Shown: in pieces, positions 33,776-45,600 of the stretch | Layout: each line of letters begins with the position of its first letter | How positions within the stretch are numbered: the stretch's first letter is position 1 | Source: Pyrenochaeta sp. MPI-SDFR-AT-0127 | Taxonomy: Eukaryota > Ascomycota > Dothideomycetes > Pleosporales > Cucurbitariaceae | NCBI GenBank assembly: GCA_020747015.1 | Contig: JAGTJM010000003.1 | Location: forward strand, 310,001 to 374,000 | DNA length: 64,000 nt | Reading direction: 5' to 3' | Position numbers and translations under genes: made by a program | Notes under the pieces: model-generated | What the model saw: only the letters and a program-made list of their open reading frames with translations | The model's database searches: none | What the model was told of the DNA's origin: nothing

Positions 33776-34271
33776 CGTGGTCGCTATGAGTGCAGCCACC
33801 GCGGCGGCACGCGCTGGAGGAGAGCTGCGGCAGCGAGACACAAAAAGTGGTGAGTTTGCAGAAGACGAAGCCGACGACGAAGACGCGCCCTCGCAAAGCT
33901 TCGGCCTCGCATGGCAAAAGGCTTGGCCTGTGCTGATCTAACACACACAAGCCACCAGCAGCCTGCACCACCACCATCTCGACCACCCAGAGCTCCCTCC
34001 CGCGACCAAAGCCCCTCCGCCTCCCCAAGCCCAGCCGGCTGCTGCACCGCGCCCTCGCCGCGACTCCAGCAACGGCCTATTTGGGCGCTTCTCCTGGACC
34101 CAGGCAGCTGCGCTCGCGTCGCTGCTAGGCTTTGCGTTCCTCTTGTTTCGTCCCGCCAGCCTCCGCTTCTTCACCCCACCATTCGACCCCTCTGCCTCGT
34201 TCACCGACGTCTCCCAGTCCGAGACCCAAGCTGGCTCTACGCCGCCCGCCCACCATTCTCCCACCCCCAAA
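33776..34271. promoter_or_regulatory. Divergent promoter of RPP1 and CK2 alpha
   Basis: 496 bp between the two start codons; C-rich on the CK2 side. Open frames run through it on both strands but have no ATG consistent with either protein. No TATA box seen. Confidence 0.5.
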
Positions 34272-35489
34272 ATGGCGCTGAACAGCACCAGCGGCGCGAC
34301 CAGCATCGCCCGCGTCTATGCAGACGTCAACGAAAACATGCCCCGCTCCTACTGGGACTACGATTCCGTCAACATCTCGTGGGGCGTCCTCGAGAACTAC
34401 GAGGTCGTCCGCAAAATTGGCCGCGGAAAGTACTCGGAGGTCTTCGAGGGCATCAACGTCGTCAACTACCAGAAATGCGTCATCAAAGTGCTCAAGCCCG
34501 TCAAGAAGAAGAAGATAAAGCGGGAAATCAAGATCTTGCAGAATCTGTCTGGCGGGCCCAACATCGTGTCATTGCTTGATGTGGTGCGCGACAACCAGGT
34601 GAGTGATGGCTCCGACTGGATTGGCGATTGGGTATTTTGCCTCGCCTGCTGTCGCGTGCTGGGATCAAAATGCTAACGTGCCACCACACAGAGCAAAACT
34701 CCCTCGTTGATCTTCGAGTATGTCAACAACACCGACTTCCGCAGTCTCTATCCCAAATTCCAGGACTACGATGTACGATACTACATATACGAGCTGCTCA
34801 AGGCCCTCGACTACTGCCACAGCAAAGGCATCATGCATCGTGATGTCAAGCCTCATAACGTTATGATCGATCATGAGAAGCGGAAGGTCAGAATATCCTT
34901 ACCGTACTGCAAGACACGTACTGACGTATCATAGCTGCGGCTGATTGACTGGGGTCTTGCCGAGTTCTATCATGCAGGAACAGAATACAACGTCCGCGTA
35001 GCGTCACGTTACTTCAAGGGTCCTGAGCTCCTCGTCGACTTCCAAGAATACGACTACTCGCTCGACATGTGGTCGCTGGGCGCCATGTTTGCGTCAATGA
35101 TCTTCAGGCGAGAGCCCTTCTTCCACGGCAACAGCAACTCCGACCAGCTTGTCAAGATTGCCAAGGTTCTCGGAACGGAAGACTTGTTCGACTATCTCGA
35201 CAAGTACGACATCGAACTAGACGCCCAGTACGATGATATACTTAGTCGGTACCCGAAGAAGCCCTGGCACTCGTTCATCAATGCCGACAATCAGCGATTC
35301 GTAAGCAACGATGCCATCGACTTCCTGGACAAGCTGCTTCGATACGACCATCAGGTGAGTTCTCCTGGCGACCAAGCGTAAGCGTCTGCTGACATGGAGT
35401 AGGAACGGCTCACAGCCAAAGAAGCCATGGCTCATCCTTACTTCGCCCCCGTCCGACAGGCTGCCCAGCAGAACAGCACCTCGGCATGA
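34272..35489 (+). CDS. CKA1: Casein kinase 2 catalytic subunit alpha
   Basis: Ser/Thr kinase catalytic subunit of CK2, 342 aa, nucleus and cytoplasm. Exons: 34272-34598, 34692-34886, 34935-35354 and 35403-35489; introns of 93, 48 and 48 nt, all phase 0. Motifs in order are the glycine loop G-R-G-K-Y-S-E-V, V-I-K-V-L-K-P-V-K-K-K-K-I-K-R-E-I (the Lys-rich cluster that gives CK2 its acidic substrate preference), H-R-D-V-K-P-H-N, D-W-G (CK2's variant of DFG), F-K-G-P-E-L-L, and the C-terminal T-A-K-E-A-M-A-H-P-Y-F. The start ATG (34272) gives the normal N-terminus; the frame stays open upstream but without an ATG. Yeast has two paralogues (CKA1/CKA2), so the symbol means the family only. Confidence 0.97.
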
Positions 35490-36252
35490 TAGATACCCAC
35501 TTCACCGTAATTAGACCTTATGTAATGGCATAAATCATGGACATAACCTTTTCCATCAAGTCTTGTCCTCTCCGGGTGACGACCAGAACCATCTCCACAA
35601 GTCTTGACTGTAGTGGATCCAAACACGCGCACCTTGAGCATGAAAGAGCATAACAGGGCGCCCATAGGCTTTCCGATTTACTAAGGGTGGGAGGTCGTTT
35701 GTAGGAGTCAAAGAGCAAGGAATGATCTGCAACATGTCAACATTGCATTTTGAGGCGCCATCGATGAGCAAACATTGGCCCAGAGGCAGCTCATGTACAA
35801 TCCTCGCAACCGGTCAGCGTACGCAATGCATTACTGTGAAATTTGCGACTATTTGACGTGGCTGTGACTCGAAGCATGTGAAATATTCGATCCTCTGGTA
35901 TGAATTTGGCTCGAAGCCCTCGAAGTGAGTGAGCTATTGACGCGGCGTTTGTGCTTCAACAATGGTTGTTAATTTGTTCTCTTCTTCGGTATCGGCTTGG
36001 TCCTGACTGGCATGGGCTAAGCAATTGGAAGAGCAGTTGCGATTAAAACTAGAAGCTTCAGTTCCAACATCTCACGCATGCAATGATGACATTTTACAGT
36101 CATTCCAGTTGAGTCAGATATGTAGTTCCTCACCATGAATAACGGTGGCGGTGAAGTGACAAAGCTTGGACTCATGGATTGTGGGGTGAATACGCATGGG
36201 CATTTGACCAAGCTAAGCTCCGCTCCAGTCATAGCACTTTTTTTGCCTACAT
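35490..36252. other. Intergenic region
   Basis: 3' region of CK2 alpha and promoter and leader of ValRS. No gene or repeat seen. Confidence 0.55.
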
Positions 36253-36432
36253 ATGCCCTGCCCCGCGCCTGCATTGCGGGCTGCCCTTTGCAGACGACAC
36301 CTGCGATTCATCCTTCGACACTCGTCACTTCGCCTTAACCCGCCTGCTCTATACACAACGCCATTGCGACCACATCCTCGCACCTCCGACGCCGAGCGCG
36401 TGCTCACAGCCCACTTCTCCGCCACAACCATG
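36253..36432 (+). other. Two in-frame ValRS start codons; presequence between them
   Basis: ATG 36253 (context CATATG, weak) opens 59 residues rich in Arg, Ala, Leu and Ser with only one Asp and one Glu, close together (R-A-A-L-C-R-R-H-L-R-F-I-L-R), fitting an amphipathic mitochondrial targeting helix. ATG 36430 (CAACCATGG, strong) starts the cytosolic-type N-terminus M-A-L-N-A-S-S-H. A weak first and strong second start is the arrangement expected for leaky scanning that makes both forms from one gene; in yeast VAS1 encodes both enzymes. Confidence 0.75.
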
Positions 36433-39400
36433 GCGCTCAATGCTTCTTCACACAACGTTGCGGGCGAGAAGACGACGCCTAATACCGCTCCCCCACCCGC
36501 TCTGGGCGAAGACGCCAAAAAGGACATACTAGAGGCTGCCAATGCAGACGGTACTGGCCAATCTGCGCCTGGGCGGGAGAATGAGAAGGGCGTAGAACAG
36601 AAGGAGAAGTCGGCCAAGGAACTTGAGAAAGAACGCAAAAAGGCTGAGAAGGATGCAAAATTCAAAGCAAAGAAGGCTGCTCAGGCAGCGCCTGGACCAG
36701 CGAAAGAAGGTGGCGCTGCGAAGGAGAAGAAGAAGAAGGGCAAGGAAGAGGAAAAGCTGCCCGACTACGTGGAAGAAACGCCCAAGGGAGAGAAGAAGCG
36801 CCTGCAGAGCTTAGACGGCCCACACACCAAAGCATATGTACCCAAAGTCGTTGAGTCGGCGTGGAGTAAGTGGTTGTAAAGTCTATACCGGCACTGCGCA
36901 TGCTAATAACGAAAAGATGACTGGTGGGAGAAGGAAGGCTTCTTCAAGCCGGAATTTCAGTCGAATGGCGATGTCAAACCAGCAGGCAACTTTGTCATTC
37001 CTATTCCACCCCCGAACGTTACGGGCAAGCTACACTGCGGGCACGCCTTGGCCACATCACTCCAGGACGTTATGATACGGTGGCATCGTATGAGAGGTTT
37101 TACCACATTATACCTGCCTGGATGTGATCACGCTGGTATCGCTACTCAGAGCGTTGTCGAGAAGATGCTCTGGCGACGGGAGAAGAAGACACGGTACGAT
37201 CTCGGCCGCAAGGCTTTCATCGATCGAACCATGGACTGGAAAACAGAGTGTATGTGAGCTTCTATATTGAGTAAATGTTTAAGCTGACTGGCGTACCAGA
37301 CCATCAACATCTCACAAACACCTTGAAGCGTATGGGTGGCTCATTCGACTGGACTCGAGAGGCGTTCACAATGGACGAGAACCTCTCAAAAGCCGTCACA
37401 GAGAGCTTCGTCAAGATGCACGAAGATGGCCTGATTTACCGATCAAATCGACTCGTCAACTGGTGCACGCAACTCAACACAGCCCTGTCAACGCTCGAGG
37501 TCGACAACAAAGAACTCGCAGGGCGAACCTTACTTTCGGTTCCTGGATATGAGCGCAAGGTCGAGTTCGGTGTCTTGACTCACTTCAAGTACCCCATCGA
37601 TGGCACTGATCAATTCATCGAAGTCGCTACCACACGTCCAGAGACGATGTTGGGTGATTCGGGTATCGCTGTCCATCCCAATGATGACCGTTATAAGCAC
37701 CTCGTGGGAAAGAAGGCCAAGCATCCTTTCGTTGATCGTCTGATGCCCATCGTTGCGGACGAATACGTTGACCCTGAGTTTGGTACTGGAGCTGTCAAAC
37801 TGACACCGGCGCATGACCCCAACGATTTCAATCTAGGCAAGAAACATGACCTTGCTTTCATCAACATCTTGAACGACAATGGTACCATGAACAAGAACAC
37901 TGGCGAGTTCCAAGGCCAGAAGCGGTTCGACGTCCGATACAGTGTTGTTGAGGCGCTTGAGAAGGCAGGCCTCTTTGTCAAGAAGGAGGACAATCCCATG
38001 AAGGTGCCAATTTGCTCAAGATCGAGCGACGTCATCGAACCTATCATGAAGCCTCAGTGGTGGATGAAGATGGAAAGTCTCGCCAAGCCTGCGATTGAAG
38101 CCGTCGAGAATGGTTCCATCAAGATTCGACCTGCAACCTCGGAGAAAGTTTACATGCATTGGATGAACAACATCCAGGATTGGTGTTTGTCCCGGCAACT
38201 GTGGTGGGGTCATCAGATCCCAGCCTACTTCGTCAACATCGAGGGCGGTGAGGGTGATCGAAGTGATAATGAGCTGTGGATAACTGGCCGAACAGAAGAG
38301 GAGGCACTAAAGAAGGCAGAGAAACAGTTCCCTGGCAAAAAGTTCTCTTTGGAACGGGACGAGGATGTGCTCGACACTTGGTTTTCGTCTGGTCTCTGGC
38401 CTTTCAGTACCCTTGGATGGCCAACTGAGACCGCAGACTTGAGCAAGCTCTTCCCTACCTCTGTTCTGGAGACGGGTTGGGACATTCTATTCTTCTGGGT
38501 CGCTAGGATGATTATGCTATCATTACATCTGACTGGAAAGGTTCCATTCAAGGAGGTCTACTGCCACTCGCTGATTCGCGACTCGGAAGGTAGGAAGATG
38601 TCAAAATCACTCGGAAACGTCGTCGATCCTGTTGATATTATGGACGGCATCACTCTGCAGAAACTCCACGACCAGCTCAAGGCTGGCAATCTCGATCCCA
38701 AGGAGTTGAAAACTGCCGAGAAATACCAGAAGACGGCCTTCCCGCAAGGTATCCCTGAGTGTGGTGCTGATGCGTTGCGCATGGCACTCATCGGCTACAC
38801 TACTGGTGGAGGCGATATCTCGTTTGACGTCAATGTCATCCACGGATACAGGAGGTTCTGCAACAAGATCTACCAAGCTACCAAATATGTACTCGGACGG
38901 TTAGGCGACTTCACACCACGTGCTAAGATTGGCAAGTCTGGAAAGGAGTCTCTACCCGAGCGATGGATTCTGCACAAGCTTACAACATCTGCCAAGAAGA
39001 TTAACCAGCACCTGGATGCGCGCGAGTTCTCTCTGGCTACGCAGATCGCGTACAAGTACTTCTATGAGGTTAGCATTCATGAGTTGTTCTACGAAAGACT
39101 TTGCTAATCGTGTTAGTTCCTTTGTGACACATATATCGAGAACAGTAAGGCGATCTTCGATGAAGGCAGCCCAGAGGAAAAAGAGAGCGCGAAACAAACG
39201 CTCTATACCGCTATCGAGGGCGGCCTGACAATGATCCATCCTTTCATGCCGTTCCTGACCGAAGAGCTCTGGCAGCGACTTCCACGACGAGAAGGTGACA
39301 AAACGCCATCCATTACCGTTGCATCATTCCCACAATACCAAGAAGAGTTCAAGGACGATGCTGCCGAAGATGAGTATGAATTACTCGTCGACAGCGCAAA

Positions 39401-39860
39401 GGGCCTCCGCTCTCTCACGGCCGAGTACTCTATCAAGGAGAATGCAGTGACCTTCATCCAGTCTCTCAACGATACAACCCACGCCACCCTTTCGTCAGCC
39501 ACTTCTCTTCCCTCTATCCGCTCTCTTGCAGGGAAGACGGTCTCTGACATCAAGATCCTCGCCCCCTCTGACCCTGCACCAACAGGCTGCGCTGTCTACA
39601 CTATCGGCTCCTCAGCTACAGCGTACCTCGATGTCAAGGGCCGCATTGAAATCGAGAAGGAGATCACAAAAGCGCAGGACAGACTTACCAAGGCGAATGA
39701 GACAATCACCCGCCAAAAGAAGGTCATGGATAAGGAGTGGGAAGAGAAAGTTAGCGATGTTGTCAAGGAGCAGGAGAGGGAGAAGTTGAAGGGCGCAGAG
39801 CTGGAGGCGAAGAACTGGGAAGCATCTATTGAGCAATTCCAGCGCCTGAAACTTGAGTAG
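36253..39860 (+). CDS. VAS1: Valyl-tRNA synthetase, probable dual cytosolic/mitochondrial enzyme
   Basis: Class I aminoacyl-tRNA synthetase, charges tRNA-Val. Exons: 36253-36865, 36917-37249, 37300-39068 and 39117-39860 (introns 48-51 nt); 1152 aa from ATG 36253 or 1093 aa from ATG 36430. Joins read S-A-W-N-D-W-W-E, K-T-E-Y-H-Q-H-L and Y-F-Y-E-F-L-C-D. In the long form the HIGH-type motif H-C-G-H is at 244-247 and KMSKS at 748-752; G-S-F-D-W-T-R-E, the editing-domain T-T-R-P-E-T-M-L-G-D and D-T-W-F-S-S-G-L-W-P-F are also present. A Lys/Glu-rich appendix precedes the catalytic core and a coiled-coil tRNA-binding arm ends the protein. The first 59 residues of the long form look like a mitochondrial presequence. 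Confidence 0.96.
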
Positions 39861-40109
39861 GAGGTGGAAAAGTAGTACATGGGCGGCTCTGATTTATGCT
39901 TTTGAGGGGTTCAAGGTGGCGGGTACAAATGATAGATACCATGGATTTTCCGGACTCCTCTTCAAGCTTTTGTATTAGATAGCTACGACTGGAAAAGAAG
40001 TATCATGACAACATCTTACATGAAATCCACTTTTTGCGCTGATTGACTGATTATAACCCTTCTTTCTGCCTGCAAGTGCTTTCACACAGTCATCTCCATA
40101 TCTTGTCCC

Positions 40110-40642
40110 TTACGATTGAGTCGACGCGTCTGCATCTGGCGGATTGTAACTCGCGCCATCCGCAAATTTCAAATTCAACGCCTTGAGATCAACACCCTGC
40201 AACATCCTCACATTGACACACGTCATGCCCGGGAAGAAGGTAGGATCCACACTCCTGGCCAAGCAGCTCGCGCCACACGTGCCGCAAAAGTAGTGAGCCA
40301 TTTTCTTCGAGCCAAACTGGTACGCGCGAAACTCTTCCAGACTGCCTTTTGTGAACTCGACGCGCTCATCGGGCGTGTAGATGAAGAGATATCCGTTGCG
40401 GGAGCAGATGCTGCAATTGCAGTCCATGACTTCGGCGCTCGGGGAGGAGAGCGGTGGGGATTGCGTTACGGTGTAGGCGAAGGCGCCGCAGTGGCAGGAT
40501 CCTTGGTCTATATGTGGGGGAAGGGGAGGTTAGCATCAAAACCCTAAAGTGCAAAGAACGGGGGGTGCTTCGTACATTGCGCGGTGGGAGCATCAGCTGC
40601 CGGCGCAACAGGGAGAGAGAAATCAGATTCAGTTTTCGACAT
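40110..40642 (-). CDS. GFA/CENP-V-type zinc-binding protein
   Basis: Glutathione-dependent formaldehyde-activating enzyme-like fold, 154 aa, probably cytosolic. Exons (minus strand) are 40642-40576 and 40507-40110 (68-nt intron); the join reads T-A-Q-Y-Q-G-S-C-H-C-G-A. Zinc ligands are visible as C-H-C, C-N-C-S-I-C and C-G-T-C-G, the two-site pattern of the family. Conserved Y-x-F-G-S-K-K-M-A-H-Y-F-C follows. The family name comes from a bacterial protein; most fungal members have no proven reaction, so formaldehyde handling here is only possible. The length is normal for the family. Confidence 0.9.
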
Positions 40643-42654
40643 TTTGACAGGACAAGCTAAAGTCTTTAACGTCTGAGTTTTGCTCTGGAGGGATCTCGGG
40701 TAAAGAAAGAATGTAGTCTGAAGGAATACCGAATTAGAGACTGCACAGTCAGACTTGCAAGGAGCGTGGTGACCCTTCTTATACATCACCAACCACACCA
40801 CACAGACGGGGGCAAACCCAGAATTGGCTGAATCAAACCCCCTCTTTCTGCCCCGCCTTCAGCTCCTTCTTGTCACCGATGAGCAACTCTTCGCTTCCAT
40901 TGTTTCACAAATGGATTTACTCCCCCGCTTCGAGCGCACCTAGTGCCAGGCCACCCGCGCGACCGCGAATCAGAAGCGCGAGAATCGCCACCATGGCGCG
41001 CGCGGCGGAACGCGAAGTCAGCTGAGCAGGCGTTGAGTGCGGGACATGCGCATCTTCGATTCGCTGCCTGGATGCCTGAGTCACACTTTTGTCGTATGTT
41101 GTCTGGGCTACGCAAGGTCAAGTGGGGATGTACGGATCGAAGGAATGAAATTTCCGTGGATGGAGGATTCAAGGTCTGGCGACGCTGTTTGCCGCCATCT
41201 GTTCTTGTCTTGGGCTGCGCCCCGTATATTTTGAACCACAGTCCGGTAGGGGAGACTTTGGCCCTTTCTTACTCCCCGTAGTCATTGGATGAGAATAGAC
41301 GGTCACCTTTGAAGCAAATTTATAAACTGATCATAACCTGTTCCTGTCTGAAGAGAATCTTGCATGGGGACAGGTCCACCATGTTTCGAGTTATGTGTAG
41401 ATGCTTGCTTGTAAATACATAGGCATTCCGCATGTGACATCTTCTTCCACATCAGCAGCCGTCGAGGAAGTTTGAGCAGCAGCATAAACGAATCCGAATC
41501 TGCAGTCATTGTTTGATATCGGCAAAGCACAGTACTTGGAACGTCTACCATTGGCTCATGTATGTACTCGAGAGATACCCAAGCTGACATTTAAGATCAT
41601 CTAAATGGTTTTTGCACGGGATCGGAATGGTCTTATTAAGGCTGGATACCCTCATGTTCGCCAAGTCAGCATCTCTCAACGCGTAATGAAGAAAAAGAGG
41701 CTGGATTTTCAGGGTGCGGCAGTAGGGCCTCACTGAGCAGCCTAACTTTCTAGAAGAGTTGCAAAGCAGGTCAAGATGTGAAGGGAAGCGTGCAGATAAA
41801 GCTATGTGAAGAGCTTCGAGGGAGAGGATATGGTTGATAGGAACTGTAAAGCGTTGTGAAAAGTTGGTGCTTTGTGTACAAGTACGTCTCTGGCGCTGTG
41901 TTTACGCGATATGCAGAGATTGCAAAACTATCATCATCAAGGTGCTAGAGTTCGGGGGGTTGGCTGAATTCATAGCGGATCTTGCCTGCATTTCGTAGGA
42001 GGGAGTAGCCCTGCTGTTGTCATGCGTCTCTCTACGAGCTTGCCACCATTCGACTTGAGCGACAGATGATAGGCAGGACTGATATTAGACTGGATGTCAT
42101 GTAGCTACGATTTACGTACAAAGCCAGCATAGTATTGGAAGACACGGTAGTAGAGTATATCAATTCAGTCAATCTGAGATACACTAGGGATGATTCAAGA
42201 TGAGAGGTAAAGAGACCACTGACAATTACAACTCACCAGTTCTTGCGTCACACAGGCAGACATCTACAGTCACGCAACACTTTGCAGTCGTGGACTGTGC
42301 CAATGGAGTCTTTCGAAGTTCAGCACAAAGATGACAGCGAACAATGACTTACTTTGCACATTAGATTTCATTCCGATGAGAGCTTGGGTCACTTCACAAA
42401 ACACCTAAAGTGGATCAGCGTGTAAAGAGACAACAGATTGTCTTTTGTTACCATACTCGGCCCTATGTGGTAAATGCTTCTCCCCTTGCGCAAAAAGAAC
42501 TCTTTTTATCCTCTTGTCAGGCGCCCACTAAGGTGACAATAGCGCCCAAACTCCTTCCCATGCGCCAAACTATGATATACAAGACAGCCGTGGCTAGCCC
42601 AAGAATGCAGACAACGAAGTTAAAAATGTTGAAAGTGGTGAAGGAGTCTTACTT
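40643..42654. other. Intergenic region, 2.0 kb
   Basis: Upstream of the GFA-like gene and downstream of SF3B1, both on the minus strand. A G/C-rich patch lies at 40925-41040. I tested the longer open frames on both strands (for example 40943-41281 plus) and found no family sequence. Room for a non-coding RNA exists, but nothing supports one. Confidence 0.5.
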
Positions 42655-45600
42655 TCAAATGAATATATCTAATTCATGTCTCCTGACATCTTCCTCCTCA
42701 AACGTTGGGAAAGCAGGTACCATCGCGTCGGCATTCTGCACATACGCATCATTGTAGATACGCCAGTACGGTTGTCGAACTTTGCGAGCAGGGTGGAATA
42801 GACCGGCCCAGACATAGTTCATCACTAGAGGAGTACCGACGGCATTGCGAATACCTTCGATAGCCTCAATTATTCGATCGATGACGTGAGGGCTCGTTTC
42901 GAACAAGTTGGGCCACAAGAGATTGAGTAGATGGATCATGGCATCTTCACAATCAAGTCCAACGCAGCCGAGGGCGACGTGCTTGACGACCGACGCTGCA
43001 GTCTGGCGATGAACTTGATCGCGGTCGATGAGAGCGTCTTCGAGCAGCGGCGTTATGGCATAGACATAATCCTTCGCCATTTCACCAATGTATTCGAACA
43101 TGAACGATAGTGACTTTAACACACCGTTCTGTACGTTAAGCTCTGGTACGCGGTATTCGTTCATCAGAGCTGGGAGAACAGTGAAAGGTGCGCAAGTCTC
43201 CGCGACGATACCAATAGCGACGGCGGTACAGACACGAGATTGACGCTCTTGGACACGAAGATTGCCGAGAAGAGTAGCTAAGACATCCTGGGGACCAATG
43301 GCTTTGGCAATGTAACCGAACGTGTTGTTAGCAGCACGGCGGATACCCTTCTTATGAGCCTTAAGCATGTCAAGTAATTCGAAGCAGATTCGCATCCATT
43401 CTCGGGGATTGACGTAGTTTGCGCCTCGGTCAGCAATTCGACCAACTAGATCGATCGTGTTCTCCTGGACCTTCTCGTGTCGATTACGAAGAATGGGTGT
43501 CAATCGAGGCAACAGATCCTTGATGGGCGGCTGCATTGCGTGGAGACCGACGACTGTGACGATAGCACGAAGGGCGCCTAATATAGAACCGAGAACTTCA
43601 GGATACTCTTCGCCAAGATACTCGTATAGAGCTTGCGCAAGCTTGATCAGTTGTGGGTCCTCGTCACACTTTTGCATGACAAAGGTGATTCGCGAAATTA
43701 GATCCGCTGCTTGTTGCCGAACGGTAGCGGACTTGTTGTTCAGGCGCGCAAGGACTGTGGCAACGATTTGGGGAAGGTAGGTCTTGGTACGTTCACCTAG
43801 CGCATTGACGACAGTAGCGAAACCGTCAATGACAATGGGATCTTCAATGGTCTGATCCTGGAAAGCCACAAGAACACCATCAATAAGCTGTTCTTCCAGA
43901 CGTTGGTCGACATCGTGAGCGCCGAGCGTGCTGATAACCTTGTCGACAGTCTCGACGGTCATCTTCCGGTATGCCTCATTTTCGTCCTTCATATTGTTGA
44001 CGATGCGGCCGACAATCTCAGCAACACCAGCCTTCTGCGCAAGGTCAACGGTTGTGTCGACCACTTGGCGGTAGTTGCGCTTATCAAGAGCCATACGTCG
44101 AACCCAGAAGTGCTTGAAAAACTCTGGCAGGACATTGTCTTTGAGGTAGACTGGAGTGACACCAGCTGTGTTTGAGCACTGTGAGACCACCTTCAGCACG
44201 ACCTTCTTCATCTCCTCATCAGGAGACTGGAACTCTCGGATGACGATTTCCATGATCTGACTGGTATAGTAATTGGAGTACTCTTCGTCCATGAGTGGAA
44301 TAACATAGCCAACAGCCTTCAAGAAAGAGGCAAGAGCCTTGCCACGCTGACGGCGAGCTCCAGTCCACAGGGGATTGAGTATGTCGTCGAATGATTCGAT
44401 ACCATACGGACTGGCAGCCTCGGCGAGAGCAGCAAGCGCAAGTGCTGTAACCATGCGAACCTTGGGTTGTTCGTCATTCAGGTTTTCGCCAATGCATTCT
44501 ACGAGCCCTTTCAAGTGAGGCAAGATAGCACAGCCCATGAGAATAGGGATTTGCTGAACAATCTTTACACCAGTATGACGAGCATGCCATGACTTCTTTG
44601 ATCGACACACAGCTCGAAGGAAAGGGAGAAGGGCGGGTATACCAAGAGCAGAGGCGACAACTGCGAAGGCTCGAGCGGTCGTGTTTCGTACGTATTCGTC
44701 CTGGTGGTCCAGGTCGGGGCGCATGGTACTGATCATGTGTGCAAGGCCAGCAGCCTTTGCAAGATTCGAGATAATTTCTCGACCTTCGACACGTGCGTAG
44801 TAGTCCTGGTCGATAAGGAGAGGCTCAATGACAACCAAAATTTTGTGGACGTATGGGCGAACAAGGTCATCGAGCTTGTACAGAACACGATCAATGACCT
44901 TGACAAGCAAATGTCGCTCTTGATCTTCCAGGGTCCTCTCCATTAGCAAGGGGAGAATCTGATTGAAAAGGGCGCCAGCGCCAAATTGACGGGCGTTGTC
45001 TGTGAGCTGACGAAGAGCAGTTTTACGCATTGGCGGCGTTCCGTTTTTAACCTTCAGAAGAAGTCGCATGATCTTACGCTCTTTAAGCTCCTCTACTGTC
45101 ATCTCGTTCTCATCCGCGCCATCGGTGAGCTTGCCAAAGTACTTCATGTCCTCGTTCTTGAAGAATTGCAGATCACCAACGCCAGGAATCTCTGTCGGCA
45201 GCTGCTTGCCCATGGCGGCCAAGCTGTTGTCTGCTTCTGGTATCAAGAAGCCCTGGTACCCTGTAGGAAGTGCCGGCATGCCCACTGGTCGCCGAACTGG
45301 CTCGTAGCCAGGGGGTGCCTCCAAAACCCTATAGCCTTCTGATTCACCGGGGAGCATCATATCGAGCTGTTCATCGGACAGTGGAGCGTTGCGGTTGGAG
45401 ATGTCTGTACCAAATGTGAATGTGGGCATCGCGGGCCGAGCGCCATTGGTAGCAGGAGCTGGTGCCGCAGCACTCGCGGGTGCCATGGCCGTTGTGTCCC
45501 AACGTGATCGTGCTGGTGCAGCAGGTTCAAGGGCCTTCTCCTCCTCTGGGCCTGGTGACCACCGTGAGCGCTTCTTGACGCCTGGCTCTTCTTTAGCTGC

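Noticed and set aside
33911..34579. 222-codon Pro/Arg-rich frame overlapping the CK2 start
   Set aside because: Wrong frame relative to CK2 alpha; a by-product of C-rich promoter sequence.
40943..41281. 112-codon plus-strand frame in the 2-kb gap
   Set aside because: Arg/Ser-rich composition driven by a G/C-rich patch; no motif support.
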